In this document: positions 51,009-59,506 of the stretch, in pieces
Numbering within the stretch: position 1 is the stretch's first letter
How the letters are laid out: every line of letters starts with the position of its first letter
Assembly (NCBI GenBank): GCA_965229335.1
Contig: OZ245874.1
Coordinates: 2,914,001-2,978,000 of the forward strand
Direction of reading: 5' to 3'
DNA from: JAFKFH01 sp017307375
Lineage (GTDB): Bacteria; Pseudomonadota; Alphaproteobacteria; Ferrovibrionales; Ferrovibrionaceae
DNA: 64,000 bases
Translations under genes and position numbers: made by a program
Notes under the pieces: generated by a model
The model's input: the letters and a program-made list of their open reading frames with translations, nothing else
Database searches by the model: none
What the model was told of the DNA's origin: nothing

Positions 51009-51785
51009 TTATTCGTCGAAGATCGCGACGGCGCGGGTCCAGCCGGCCGAGGCGCCGCGGATCTTGACGGGGAAGCAGGCGATGGTGAAGCCGTCGCCCG
51101 GCAGGGCTTCGAGGTTATGCAGCTTTTCCAGATGGCAGTAACCGATGTCGCGGCCGGCCTTGTGGCCTTCCCAGATCAGCTTGGCGTCGCGGCTCTCGGC
51201 GAACTTCTTGGCGGTATGCACGAACGGCGCATCCCACGACCAGGCGTCGGTGCCGGTGAGCCGCACGCCGCGTTCCAGCAGGTACATCGTCGCCTCGTAG
51301 CCCATGCCGCAGCCGGCCGACACGTAGTCGGGTTTGGCGTAGGCCGAGCCGGCGCGGGTGTTGACCACGACGATCTCCAGCGGCTTCAGTTCGTGCCCGA
51401 TCCGCTTCAGCTCGGCCTCGACATCCTCCGGCGTCACGACATAGCCGTCGGGCAGGGCGCGGAAGTCCAGCTTGACGCCGGGTTGCAGGCACCAGTCGAG
51501 CGGCACTTCGTCGATGGTGATCGCGCGCTCGCCCTTGTTCATCGTCGAATGGAAGTGATAGGGCGCGTCGAGATGGGTGCCGTTATGGGTGTTGAGCGAC
51601 ACCTGTTCGACCGCCCAGCCCTCGGCGTCCGGCAGGTCGTTCTCCTGCAGGCCGGGGAAGAACTTGACGACCTCGGCCGCCGTGTTCTTGTGGGTGTGGT
51701 ACTCGATCTTGGGGCCGAAACCCGGCGGGTCCGAGATGACGTCGTTTTCCAGATGCATCGAAATGTCGACGAGGCGGCGGGGCAT
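51009..51785 (-). CDS. Cyclase family protein (kynurenine formamidase-like metal hydrolase)
   Basis: The 258-residue protein has the cyclase motif HNGTHLDAPYHF with His67, His71, Asp73 and His77 as metal ligands. VVNTRAGSAY, DAWSWDAP and EGHKAGRDIGYCHLEKLHNLEALP complete the fold. The family includes KynB formamidases, isatin hydrolase and other amide or lactam hydrolases. It is co-directional with and 21 bp after the FAH-family gene, so the two probably act in sequence on one substrate. Confidence 0.85.
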   Translation of the reverse strand: MPRRLVDISMHLENDVISDPPGFGPKIEYHTHKNTAAEVVKFFPGLQENDLPDAEGWAVEQVSLNTHNGTHLDAPYHFHSTMNKGERAITIDEVPLDWCLQPGVKLDFRALPDGYVVTPEDVEAELKRIGHELKPLEIVVVNTRAGSAYAKPDYVSAGCGMGYEATMYLLERGVRLTGTDAWSWDAPFVHTAKKFAESRDAKLIWEGHKAGRDIGYCHLEKLHNLEALPGDGFTIACFPVKIRGASAGWTRAVAIFDE

Positions 51786-51806
51786 GGCTGTTTTCTCCCG
51801 AATGAC

Positions 51807-52793
51807 TTAGCCCACGTCCTGACGGACGACGGTATTGCGCAGGGTGCCGATTTTCTCGACGGTCAGTTCGACCACGTCGCCGTGACGCAGGAAGCGGTCC
51901 TGCTCCAGCCCGCAGCCATTGCCCATCGTACCCGAACCGAAGAATTCGCCGGGGTAGATCGTTTCGTCGCGGGTGACGAAGGCGATCATGTCCTCGAACG
52001 AATGCAGCATGCCGGCGGACGTGCCTTCGGCCCAGACCTCGCCCGAGATCGTCGCCTTCATCTTCAGGCTGTAGGGATCGGGGATCTCGTCCGCAGTGAC
52101 GATCCAGGGGCCGATGACATTGCCGGCGTCGAACGACTTGCCCTTGGCCGGCCCCAGCATGCCCTGCATTTCGACCATCTGGGCGTCGCGGGCCGAAAAG
52201 TCGTTCATGATGGCAAAGCCGAAGATGTGGTCGCGTGCCTTGTCGGCCGGAATGTTCTTGCCGCCCCGGCCGATGAAGATGCCGAACTCCAGTTCGAAAT
52301 CCATCACCTTGGAATAGCGCGGCCAGGTCACCTCGGTATTGGTGCCGACGACCGAGAAGCGGTTGGTGATGTAGTAGATCGGCTGCTGGGCATAGACCGG
52401 CGGCACTTCCGCCAGCGGCTTGATCCCGGGGATCGCCGCCTCGTCGCCGCGGGCGCGTGCCGCCAGCTTCTGCATGCCGGCCGGCGATTGCTTGATGTGG
52501 CCGGAAAAGACCGAGAAGTCGCGGACCTGCGGGGGCACCGGCACCGGCGACAGCAGCGCCGTGTCGGGGACTGCCCGGTTGAGGGCGGCATCGCCGCCCA
52601 GCCGCGCCAGCAGGTCGCGGGCACGATCCAGCGCCGCCGGCCCGGCCTCGATCAGGTTCAGCATCGCGGCAAAGGCCGGTTCCGCGCGGCCGTCGCGATC
52701 GGCGGCGGCGGCCAGATCGAAGATCTTCGTGTCGTCGTGATGAACGGCGCCGATGCGGATGCGATCGCCGTCGCGGAAGCTAGCCAGCTTCAT
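51807..52793 (-). CDS. Fumarylacetoacetate hydrolase family protein
   Basis: The 328-residue enzyme has the FAH metal-site pattern: KVMDFELEFGIFIGRGGKNI with two Glu, and FAIMNDFSARDAQMVEM with Asp. YYITNRFSVVGTNTEVTWP lies before it and GSGTMGNGCGLE near the end. The pattern is close to true fumarylacetoacetases though shorter, so it may split a 1,3-diketo acid to give acetoacetate or pyruvate. It is divergent from the GntR gene at 52898. Confidence 0.87.
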   Translation of the reverse strand: MKLASFRDGDRIRIGAVHHDDTKIFDLAAAADRDGRAEPAFAAMLNLIEAGPAALDRARDLLARLGGDAALNRAVPDTALLSPVPVPPQVRDFSVFSGHIKQSPAGMQKLAARARGDEAAIPGIKPLAEVPPVYAQQPIYYITNRFSVVGTNTEVTWPRYSKVMDFELEFGIFIGRGGKNIPADKARDHIFGFAIMNDFSARDAQMVEMQGMLGPAKGKSFDAGNVIGPWIVTADEIPDPYSLKMKATISGEVWAEGTSAGMLHSFEDMIAFVTRDETIYPGEFFGSGTMGNGCGLEQDRFLRHGDVVELTVEKIGTLRNTVVRQDVG

Positions 52794-52824
52794 GTGCGTT
52801 TCCTCGGGTTATATCTGTTCGGGC

Positions 52825-52840
52825 AAAATATATATATTTT
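52825..52840. promoter_or_regulatory. 16-bp perfect palindrome in an AT-rich divergent promoter
   Basis: AAAATATATATATTTT is self-complementary and is flanked by TTATAT (52809) and ATATAA (52851) in inverted orientation. It sits midway between the divergent FAH and GntR genes, in a very AT-rich island of a GC-rich genome. Promoter melting or GntR binding are both possible. Confidence 0.45.
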
Positions 52841-52897
52841 TTCGGTTCGTATATAAAGAATTTGCCGACCCGGCGACGGCATGGCACAGTCTGGCTC

Positions 52898-53710
52898 ATG
52901 CTTGCCGGGACGCCTTCATCGACCTTGCCGCCGACCGCCGCGCTGTCGCCCGACACGCTGGCGGAACGGGCTGCCGCGGTGCTGCAGCAGGCGATCCTGG
53001 CCGGCGACCTGGCCCCGGATGCCCGGCTGCGCATCGCCGATCTCGCGCGGCAGTTCGGCATCGGTGCGACGCCGCTGCGCGAGGGGCTGTCGCGGCTCGT
53101 CTCGCACGGCCTCGTCCTGGCCTCGGGCCAGCGCGGTTTTCGCGTCGCCCCGATGAGCCGCGAGGATCTCGAGGATATCGTCCGCGCCCGCACCGTCATC
53201 GAGCTGGAGGCGCTGCGCCTGGCGATGGCGCGCGGCGACGACCTGTGGGAGGCGCAGATCGTGGCCTGCCTGCATCGGATGCGCCGCTTCACCGCGCGCA
53301 GCCAGCAGGATTTCTCGGAAGGCGTGGCCGAGTTCGACGCGGTCCACAAACAGTTTCATACCGCGCTGATTGCCGCCTGCGGCTCGCCGCGTCTCCTGGA
53401 GATGCACGCGATGCTCTACGACCAGGCCTATCGCTATCGCCGCGTGATGATGACGTGCTTCAAGCTGCCGGCGACCCTGGACGACGAACACCAGGAACTC
53501 GTCGATCTCGTTCTCCAGCGCCAGGTCGAGCCGGCCTGCCGCAAGCTGGCCGAACACCTCGCATCGACCATCCTGATCGTCTACCCGGCGGGTAGCGATC
53601 TGGCCGATGCCAATAAATACAAAGTGATCAACCCGGAGGAGACGACCACCCATGAAAAGCCTGATGAAGGGCCTCGCCGTCGCCGTGCTGGCGGCCGGCG
53701 TCGCGTTTAG
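52898..53710 (+). CDS. GntR family regulator, FCD type, overlapping the next gene
   Basis: The 270-residue protein has a winged helix (LRIADLARQFGIGATPLREGLSRLVSHG) and an FCD domain (VIELEALRLAMARG, EFDAVHKQFHTALIAACGSP, EHQELVDLVLQRQ). The end runs past the normal FCD end into a polar and basic tail (EKPDEGPRRRRAGGRRRV) read through the ribosome site and start of the binding-protein gene, a 59-bp overlap. The ATG at 52898 is chosen; an upstream TTG in frame is weaker. It should control the divergent FAH-cyclase genes and the importer. Confidence 0.83.
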   Translation: MLAGTPSSTLPPTAALSPDTLAERAAAVLQQAILAGDLAPDARLRIADLARQFGIGATPLREGLSRLVSHGLVLASGQRGFRVAPMSREDLEDIVRARTVIELEALRLAMARGDDLWEAQIVACLHRMRRFTARSQQDFSEGVAEFDAVHKQFHTALIAACGSPRLLEMHAMLYDQAYRYRRVMMTCFKLPATLDDEHQELVDLVLQRQVEPACRKLAEHLASTILIVYPAGSDLADANKYKVINPEETTTHEKPDEGPRRRRAGGRRRV

Positions 53711-54590
53711 CGCCTCGGCGCAGACCAAGATCAATCTCGGCTACACCGCCGTCAGCGATTTCGCCTCGGTCTTCGTGGCGAAGGAAGAAGGCTATTTCGC
53801 CAAGAACGGCCTCGATGTCGACCTGACGCTGATCGGCCTCAATTCGACGATCCCCGCCGCGATCATGGCGGGCTCGCTGCAGGTGGGCGGGCCGACCCCG
53901 TCGGTGATGCTGCAGGCGATCGACGGCGGCCTCGATCTCGTCGCCATCGCCGAGGCGGCGGTGACGGCCAAGTCGACCGCCTCGGCAGTCGCCGTCGTCG
54001 GCAACCCGAAGGCCAACATCAAGGGGCCGAAGGATTTCGTCGGCAAGAAGGTCGGCGCCCCCGGCCTCGGCGCGTTCCTGCATGTGCTGTTCCGCCAGTG
54101 GCTGATCGCCAACGGCGTCGATCCGAAGCAGGTCACCTTCATCGAGGTCGGCTTTCCGACGCAGAACGACGTGCTGAAGGCCGGCACCGTCGACGCGGTG
54201 ATCACCGCCGATCCGTTCAAGGTGCGCATCCTGTCGTCGGGCGTCGGCGTGCTGATCTCGAACTTCCTGGCCGACCTGCCCGAGGGCCAGCCCTCGATCC
54301 TCTATGCCTCGACGCGCGAATGGGCGACCAAGAACCCGGCGGCGGTCAAGGGGTTCCAGGCCGCGCTGGCCGAGGCGGTGACCTTCATCAAGGCCGATCC
54401 GAACATGGCCAAGACCCGCGAGCATATCGCCAAGTACATCAAGCTGCCGCCCGAGGTGATGAAGGCGATCCAGATCTCCGAGCCGTCCTCGGTCGTCACC
54501 GAAGCCCAGCTCGCCTGGTGGATCGAGGTCATGCAGAAGCAGGAAATGCTGCAGACCAAGCTCGATCCCGCCAAGCTGATCGTGAAATGA
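53652..54590 (+). CDS. ABC solute-binding protein, NMT1/SsuA/TauA type
   Basis: The 312-residue protein has a Sec signal (MKSLMKGLAVAVLAAGVAFSASA) and NMT1-like motifs: INLGYTAVSDFASVFVAKEEGYFAKNGLDVDL, AIMAGSLQVGGPTPSVMLQAIDGGLD, VGKKVGAPGLG. Relatives carry taurine, alkanesulfonates, nitrate, thiamine precursors or aromatic acids such as phthalate. CGGAGGAG precedes the ATG. It is followed by an ATPase and two permease genes. Confidence 0.87.
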   Translation: MKSLMKGLAVAVLAAGVAFSASAQTKINLGYTAVSDFASVFVAKEEGYFAKNGLDVDLTLIGLNSTIPAAIMAGSLQVGGPTPSVMLQAIDGGLDLVAIAEAAVTAKSTASAVAVVGNPKANIKGPKDFVGKKVGAPGLGAFLHVLFRQWLIANGVDPKQVTFIEVGFPTQNDVLKAGTVDAVITADPFKVRILSSGVGVLISNFLADLPEGQPSILYASTREWATKNPAAVKGFQAALAEAVTFIKADPNMAKTREHIAKYIKLPPEVMKAIQISEPSSVVTEAQLAWWIEVMQKQEMLQTKLDPAKLIVK

Positions 54591-55396
54591 CCGCGGTGGA
54601 CATCCGCCCGAGGGCGCCGGTTTCGGCGCCCTCGACCACCCCGCTGATCGCCTTCGACCGCGTCGACCTGACCTTAGGCGGTCGCAAGATCCTGGAAGGG
54701 ATCGACCTGACGATCGGGCAGGGCGAGTTCGTCTGCGTCGTCGGCCCGTCGGGCTGCGGCAAGACGACGATGCTGCGGCTGATCGCCGGGCTGTTCCAGC
54801 CGTCGGCCGGCCGCGTCACCTATCAGGGCAAGCCGATCGCCAAGCCGCGACAGGACATCGCGATCGTCTTCCAGGATTACGGCAAGGCCCTGCTGCCCTG
54901 GCGCACCGTCTCGGGCAACGTCGCGTTGGCGCTCGAGGCGATGGGCATCCCCAAGGCCCAGCACGGCGACCGTATCGGCGGCCTGCTGGCCAAGGTCGGC
55001 CTGGCCAAGCATGCCGACAAATACCCGAACCAGCTTTCCGGCGGCATGCAGCAGCGGTTGCAGATCGCGCGCTGCCTGGCGCAGGAGCCCGCCGTGCTGC
55101 TGATGGACGAACCGTTCGGCGCGCTGGACGCGATGACGCGCCAGGGCCTGCAGGACGAGGTGCTCGACATCGTCGGGCAATCCGGCGCGACCGTCTTCTT
55201 CGTCACCCACGACCTCGAGGAAGCCATCTATCTGGGCGACCGCGTCATCGGTCTGCTGCCCAATCCCGGCCGCGTCGCCGAAAGCTTCCCCGTCGGGCTG
55301 GTCCGCCCGCGCGACCAGCTTGCGACGCGCGAGGAGCCGGAATTCCTGCGGCTGCGCCGCGTCCTGTTCGACTTCATCAAGGCGGCCGAGGCGTGA
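54587..55396 (+). CDS. ABC ATPase, SsuB/TauB type
   Basis: The 269-residue ATPase has Walker A GPSGCGKTT, Q-loop IVFQDYGKALLPWRTV, signature LSGGMQQRLQIARCLA, Walker B VLLMDEPFGALD and switch His in FFVTHDLEEA. The N-terminal 20 residues are a Pro/Ser/Thr-rich tail. It overlaps the binding-protein gene by ATGA and the first permease by GTGA. Confidence 0.9.
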   Translation: MTAVDIRPRAPVSAPSTTPLIAFDRVDLTLGGRKILEGIDLTIGQGEFVCVVGPSGCGKTTMLRLIAGLFQPSAGRVTYQGKPIAKPRQDIAIVFQDYGKALLPWRTVSGNVALALEAMGIPKAQHGDRIGGLLAKVGLAKHADKYPNQLSGGMQQRLQIARCLAQEPAVLLMDEPFGALDAMTRQGLQDEVLDIVGQSGATVFFVTHDLEEAIYLGDRVIGLLPNPGRVAESFPVGLVRPRDQLATREEPEFLRLRRVLFDFIKAAEA

Positions 55397-56154
55397 GCGG
55401 CCGCTGGCGAGGTCTCGTCGTGCCGCTGGCACTGGTCGTGGTGGCCGAGATTGCCGCGCGTTCGAGCGAGATGACCTCCGATACCCTGGCCGCCCCGACC
55501 GACATCGTGCTTGCCGGCATCCGGGCGCTGGGCAACGGCACCATTCTCGCCGCGACCGGCCAGACGCTGGCTACCGCGCTGGGCGGGCTGGGGCTGGGGC
55601 TGGGCATCGGCCTCGTCTTCGGCATCCTGCTCGGCATCTTCCCGATCGCCGACAAGCTGATGGAATTCTCGGTCGAAGCCTTCCGGCCGATCCCGTCGGT
55701 GGCCTTGCTGCCGATCGCGATGCTGGTCTTCGGTTTCGGCTACCGCATGGAAATCTCGATCGTCGCCTTCGGCACGATGTGGCCGATCCTGATCCTGACC
55801 CGCGCCGCCGTCGCCGGGATCGAGCCGCGCCTGCTCGAAGTCTCGCGCGTGCTGGGCCTGGGCCTGCTGGCGCGTGTGTTCAAGATCGTGCTGCCGGCGG
55901 CCCTGCCGCGGATCTTCGTGGCTTTCCGCCTGGCGGCGGGCGTGGCGCTGATCGTTGCCGTCACCGTCGAGATCGCGGCCAACCCCCTGGGTCTCGGCTA
56001 TGCGATCATGAGCGCGCAGCAATCGCTCGACCCGGCGCTGATGTTTGCCCTGCTGGTCTGGATCGGCCTGATCGGCTGGGTCCTGAACTGGGGCCTGGTC
56101 TGGGCACAGGGCCGGCTGTTCGGCCGTGCCGCGGTCGTGGAGGCCGCGCAATGA
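55393..56154 (+). CDS. ABC permease 1, SsuC/TauC type
   Basis: The 253-residue membrane protein has about six helices and the coupling-loop pattern of BPD_transp_1 permeases (GIEPRLLEVSRVLGLGLLARVFKIVLPAALPRI). It begins at GTG in a GTGA overlap. A second permease follows at once, so the pore is probably a heterodimer; SsuC systems normally use one permease gene. Confidence 0.88.
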   Translation: MSGRWRGLVVPLALVVVAEIAARSSEMTSDTLAAPTDIVLAGIRALGNGTILAATGQTLATALGGLGLGLGIGLVFGILLGIFPIADKLMEFSVEAFRPIPSVALLPIAMLVFGFGYRMEISIVAFGTMWPILILTRAAVAGIEPRLLEVSRVLGLGLLARVFKIVLPAALPRIFVAFRLAAGVALIVAVTVEIAANPLGLGYAIMSAQQSLDPALMFALLVWIGLIGWVLNWGLVWAQGRLFGRAAVVEAAQ

Positions 56155-56915
56155 CCGTGGCGCGTCTTGCCTGGTTCGCCGGATCGCTGGTCGTCGGCGC
56201 CCTGATCATCCTGGGCTGGCAATGGATCGCCGATGCCAAGCTGGTGTCGCCGGTCTTCCTGCCCGGTCCTGATCGGGCGTGGGCGGCGCTGGTCCGCGGC
56301 TTTGCCAGCGGCACGCTCGAGGAAAAGCTGTTCGGCACGGTCGAACGCATGGTCTATGGCTGGCTGCTCGCCTCGCTGGTCGGTATCGCGCTCGGTGCCG
56401 TCATCGGCATCTCGGCCGTGGCCCGCGCCTATCTGGCGCCGATGCTCGAATTCCTGCGTCCATTGCCGGCCTCGGCGATCATCCCGGTCGCCATCGCGCT
56501 GCTCGGGCTGTCGGAGGGCATGGTACTCGCCGTCATCGCCTTCGGCGCGTTGTGGCCGATGCTCTTGGCGACCATTCATGGCTTTGCCGCGGTCGAGCCG
56601 CGCCTCTACGAAGTGTCGCGCGCGCTGGGCCTCAGCCGCTGGTCGGTGATCTGGAAGATCGCGCTGCCGTCGGCCTTGCCCGACATCCTGTCGGGCATGC
56701 GGCTCGGCCTGACCATCGCGCTGATCCTGGCCGTGGTCGGCGAGATGCTGGCCAGCCGCGACGGGCTCGGCCTGTGGATCCTGCTGGCCGCCCGCTCGTT
56801 CCGGGCCCCCGATCTGTTTGCCGGTGTCATCGTGCTGGGGCTGCTCGGCTTCGTCAGCGCGATGATCCTGACCGTGGTCGAGCATCGCCTGCTGCGCTGG
56901 CGCGCCACGCGCTAA
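56151..56915 (+). CDS. ABC permease 2, SsuC/TauC type
   Basis: The 254-residue membrane protein has the same layout as permease 1, with AVEPRLYEVSRALGLSRWSVIWKIALPSALPDI. The two are only moderately alike outside this loop, so they are old paralogues. It overlaps permease 1 by ATGA. The cupin gene starts 25 bp after its stop behind GGAGGAAG. Confidence 0.88.
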   Translation: MTVARLAWFAGSLVVGALIILGWQWIADAKLVSPVFLPGPDRAWAALVRGFASGTLEEKLFGTVERMVYGWLLASLVGIALGAVIGISAVARAYLAPMLEFLRPLPASAIIPVAIALLGLSEGMVLAVIAFGALWPMLLATIHGFAAVEPRLYEVSRALGLSRWSVIWKIALPSALPDILSGMRLGLTIALILAVVGEMLASRDGLGLWILLAARSFRAPDLFAGVIVLGLLGFVSAMILTVVEHRLLRWRATR

Positions 56916-56940
56916 TCAAAAAACAACTGGAGGAAGCAGA

Positions 56941-57510
56941 ATGAGCCAGCCACCGCGCCGCATCGTCACCGGCCATACGCCCGACGGCCGTTCCGTCGTC
57001 GCGCGGGACGAGCGTCTGCCGCCCATCGTCAACCCGACCGTCGGCGTCTCGTTCTTCGAGGTGTGGAATACCCAGGCGATGCCGGTTCCGGTCGACAATG
57101 CCGCGGGGCCCCCGGAACGGCCGCTCCAGATCGCGCCGCACCCTCATGGCTCGGTGATTCGCGTGGTCGAGTTCCCGCCCGAGGACGCCCGCACCCGCGA
57201 CCTTTCGGGCGAGGCGGCACGCGCCGCCTTCGCCCAGATGGGGAATGCCCATGACTCGACCTGGAACCAGACCAGCCCGCATCCGCTGATGCATCGCACG
57301 GAAACCGTCGACTACGGAATCGTGCTGGAGGGCGAGATCCATCTCGTTCTCACGGACTCGGAAACCAAGCTCGGCCCGGGCGACATCGTCGTGCAGCGCG
57401 GCACCGACCATGCCTGGGCCAATCGTTCGGACCGGGTGGCCCGCATGGCCTTCATTCTGCTGGACGGCAGCTTTGATCCTGCGCTCAAATCGGTGATCAG
57501 CCATCCCTGA
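56941..57510 (+). CDS. Cupin domain protein
   Basis: The 189-residue protein has a C-terminal cupin barrel: HPLMHRTETVDYGIVLEGEIHLVL holds the first motif with a His and a Glu/Asp, and LGPGDIVVQRGTDHAWANRSD the second with His. The N-terminal 80 residues carry another predicted beta segment. Cupins in such loci may be small-molecule dioxygenases, isomerases or sensors. It lies between the importer and acetoacetyl-CoA synthetase genes on one strand. Confidence 0.82.
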   Translation: MSQPPRRIVTGHTPDGRSVVARDERLPPIVNPTVGVSFFEVWNTQAMPVPVDNAAGPPERPLQIAPHPHGSVIRVVEFPPEDARTRDLSGEAARAAFAQMGNAHDSTWNQTSPHPLMHRTETVDYGIVLEGEIHLVLTDSETKLGPGDIVVQRGTDHAWANRSDRVARMAFILLDGSFDPALKSVISHP

Positions 57511-57527
57511 TTCCCGGAGTACCCCAG

Positions 57528-59504
57528 ATGACCGCGACCGAGACGCCCGCCCTGTTGTGGCGCCCCGACGCCGAGCGGATCGAACGCTCGCAGATCAAGC
57601 GCTTCATCGATTGGCTGTCGGCCAACCGTGGGTTGCAATTCGCCGACTATGATGCGTTGTGGCAGTGGTCGATCGACGATATCGACGCCTTCTGGGGCGC
57701 ACTCTGGGATTTCTTCGGCGTGGTCTCGGCCGGCGGCTACACCAAGGTGCTGGCAGAACGTCGCATGCCCGGGGCCGTCTGGTTTCCCGGGGCCGAGCTG
57801 AACTACGTCGACCAGGTCTTCCGCCATGCCACGGCCGCCAAGCCCGCCATTCTCCATGCCTCGGAAAATCGGGGCGTCGCGGCCCTGTCATGGGCGGATT
57901 TCGAGGGGCAGGTCGCCGCGGTCGCGGCGCATCTGAAGGCCCGCGGCATCAAACGCGGCGATCGTGTCGTCGCCTATGCCCCGAACGTGCCGGAAACCAT
58001 CGTCGCTTTCCTCGCCGTCGCCTCGATCGGCGCGGTCTGGTCGGTTTGCGCGCCCGACATGGGGGTGCAGGCGGTTCTCGACCGTTTCCGCCAGATCGAG
58101 CCCGTCGCCCTGTTCGCGGTCGCCTCCTGCGACTACGGCGGCAAGCATCACGACAAGACCGACGTACTGGCCGCGCTGATCGACGACCTGCCGAGCCTGC
58201 GCGACCTGATTCTGCTGCCGGCACCCGGTACGGCACCGGCGGCGGCGAGCCGCCTGCAGGTGGTGCACTGGGCCGAGATCGCCGCCCGTCCGGCAACGCT
58301 GTCGGTCGACAAGGTGCCGTTCGACCATCCGCTGTGGATCGTCTACTCGTCGGGTACCACCGGCCTGCCCAAGCCGATCGTGCACGGCCATGGCGGGGTG
58401 CTGCTCGAGAACATGAAGATGGGCAGCCTGCATAACGATGTCGGACCCGGCGACGTGTACCATTGGTACTCGTCCACCGGCTGGATCATGTGGAACGCTC
58501 AGATCGCCGGCCTGCTGGCCGGCGCCACCATCGCCATCTACGATGGCAGCCCCGGCTGGCCCGACTGGGGCGTGCTGTGGCGTTTCGCCGGCGCGGTCAA
58601 GGCGACGTTCTTCGGCTGCGGCGCGGCCTTTTTCGCCGCCTGCCAGAAGGCCGGGATCGTGCCGCGCGACCAGGCCGATCTTTCGGCGATCCGCTCGATC
58701 GGCTCGACCGGCTCGCCGCTGTCGGAAGACAGCTACAAGTGGATCTACGACCAGTTCCCGTCGCATGTCTGGCTGGCGCCGATCTCGGGCGGCACCGATT
58801 TCGCCGGCGCCTTCGTCGCCGGCAGCGTGCTGAAACCGGTCTATGCCGGCGAGATGCAGGTGCGCTGCCTGGGCGCGGCGATCGCGGCCTACGACGACCT
58901 GGGCAAGCCGCTGATCGACGAGGTCGGCGAACTGGTCTGCACCGAGCCGATGCCGTCGATGCCGCTGTACCTGTGGAACGACGTCGACGGCGAGCGCTAC
59001 CGCACCAGCTATTTCGACATGTATCCCGGCATCTGGCGGCATGGCGACTGGCTGCGCATCACCCCGCGCGGCGGGGCGATCATCTACGGCCGGTCGGACG
59101 CCACGATCAACCGGCTGGGCCTCAGGCTCGGCACCGCCGAGATCTACCGGGCGGTCGAGGAATTGCCCGAAGTGCTCGACAGCATGGTGGTCGACCTCGA
59201 ATATCTCGGTCGCGACTCCTTCATGCCGCTGTTCGTGGTGCTGCGCCCCGGCCTGACGCTCGACGAGGCGCTCAAGCAGCGGATCAATGACGCGATCCGC
59301 AATGCGGTTTCCGCCCGCTTCGTCCCGAACGACATCCTGCAGGTGGCCGAGGTGCCGCGGACGCTGTCGGGCAAGAAGCTCGAAGTGCCGGTCAAGAAGA
59401 TCCTGCTGGGGCAATCGCCCGAGAAGGTCGCCAATCCCGGTGCGCTCGCCAATCCCGGCGCGCTGGCCTGGTATGCCGATTACGCCCTGCGGCTGAACGG
59501 CTGA
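57528..59504 (+). CDS. Acetoacetyl-CoA synthetase
   Basis: The 658-residue adenylate-forming ligase makes acetoacetyl-CoA from acetoacetate, CoA and ATP. It has the AMP-binding loop VYSSGTTGLPKP, YHWYSSTGWIMWN, GGTDFAGAF, YGRSDATINRLGLRLGTAEIYR and the C-terminal catalytic Lys in LSGKKLEVPVKK. Length and the GWIMWN motif fit acetoacetyl-CoA synthetase rather than acetyl-CoA synthetase. It would consume acetoacetate released by the FAH-family enzyme of this locus. It sits 17 bp after the cupin gene. Confidence 0.92.
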   Translation: MTATETPALLWRPDAERIERSQIKRFIDWLSANRGLQFADYDALWQWSIDDIDAFWGALWDFFGVVSAGGYTKVLAERRMPGAVWFPGAELNYVDQVFRHATAAKPAILHASENRGVAALSWADFEGQVAAVAAHLKARGIKRGDRVVAYAPNVPETIVAFLAVASIGAVWSVCAPDMGVQAVLDRFRQIEPVALFAVASCDYGGKHHDKTDVLAALIDDLPSLRDLILLPAPGTAPAAASRLQVVHWAEIAARPATLSVDKVPFDHPLWIVYSSGTTGLPKPIVHGHGGVLLENMKMGSLHNDVGPGDVYHWYSSTGWIMWNAQIAGLLAGATIAIYDGSPGWPDWGVLWRFAGAVKATFFGCGAAFFAACQKAGIVPRDQADLSAIRSIGSTGSPLSEDSYKWIYDQFPSHVWLAPISGGTDFAGAFVAGSVLKPVYAGEMQVRCLGAAIAAYDDLGKPLIDEVGELVCTEPMPSMPLYLWNDVDGERYRTSYFDMYPGIWRHGDWLRITPRGGAIIYGRSDATINRLGLRLGTAEIYRAVEELPEVLDSMVVDLEYLGRDSFMPLFVVLRPGLTLDEALKQRINDAIRNAVSARFVPNDILQVAEVPRTLSGKKLEVPVKKILLGQSPEKVANPGALANPGALAWYADYALRLNG

Positions 59505-59506
59505 TC

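Noticed and set aside
57528..59504. Acetyl-CoA synthetase
   Set aside because: Length and the YHWYSSTGWIMWN segment fit acetoacetyl-CoA synthetase better.
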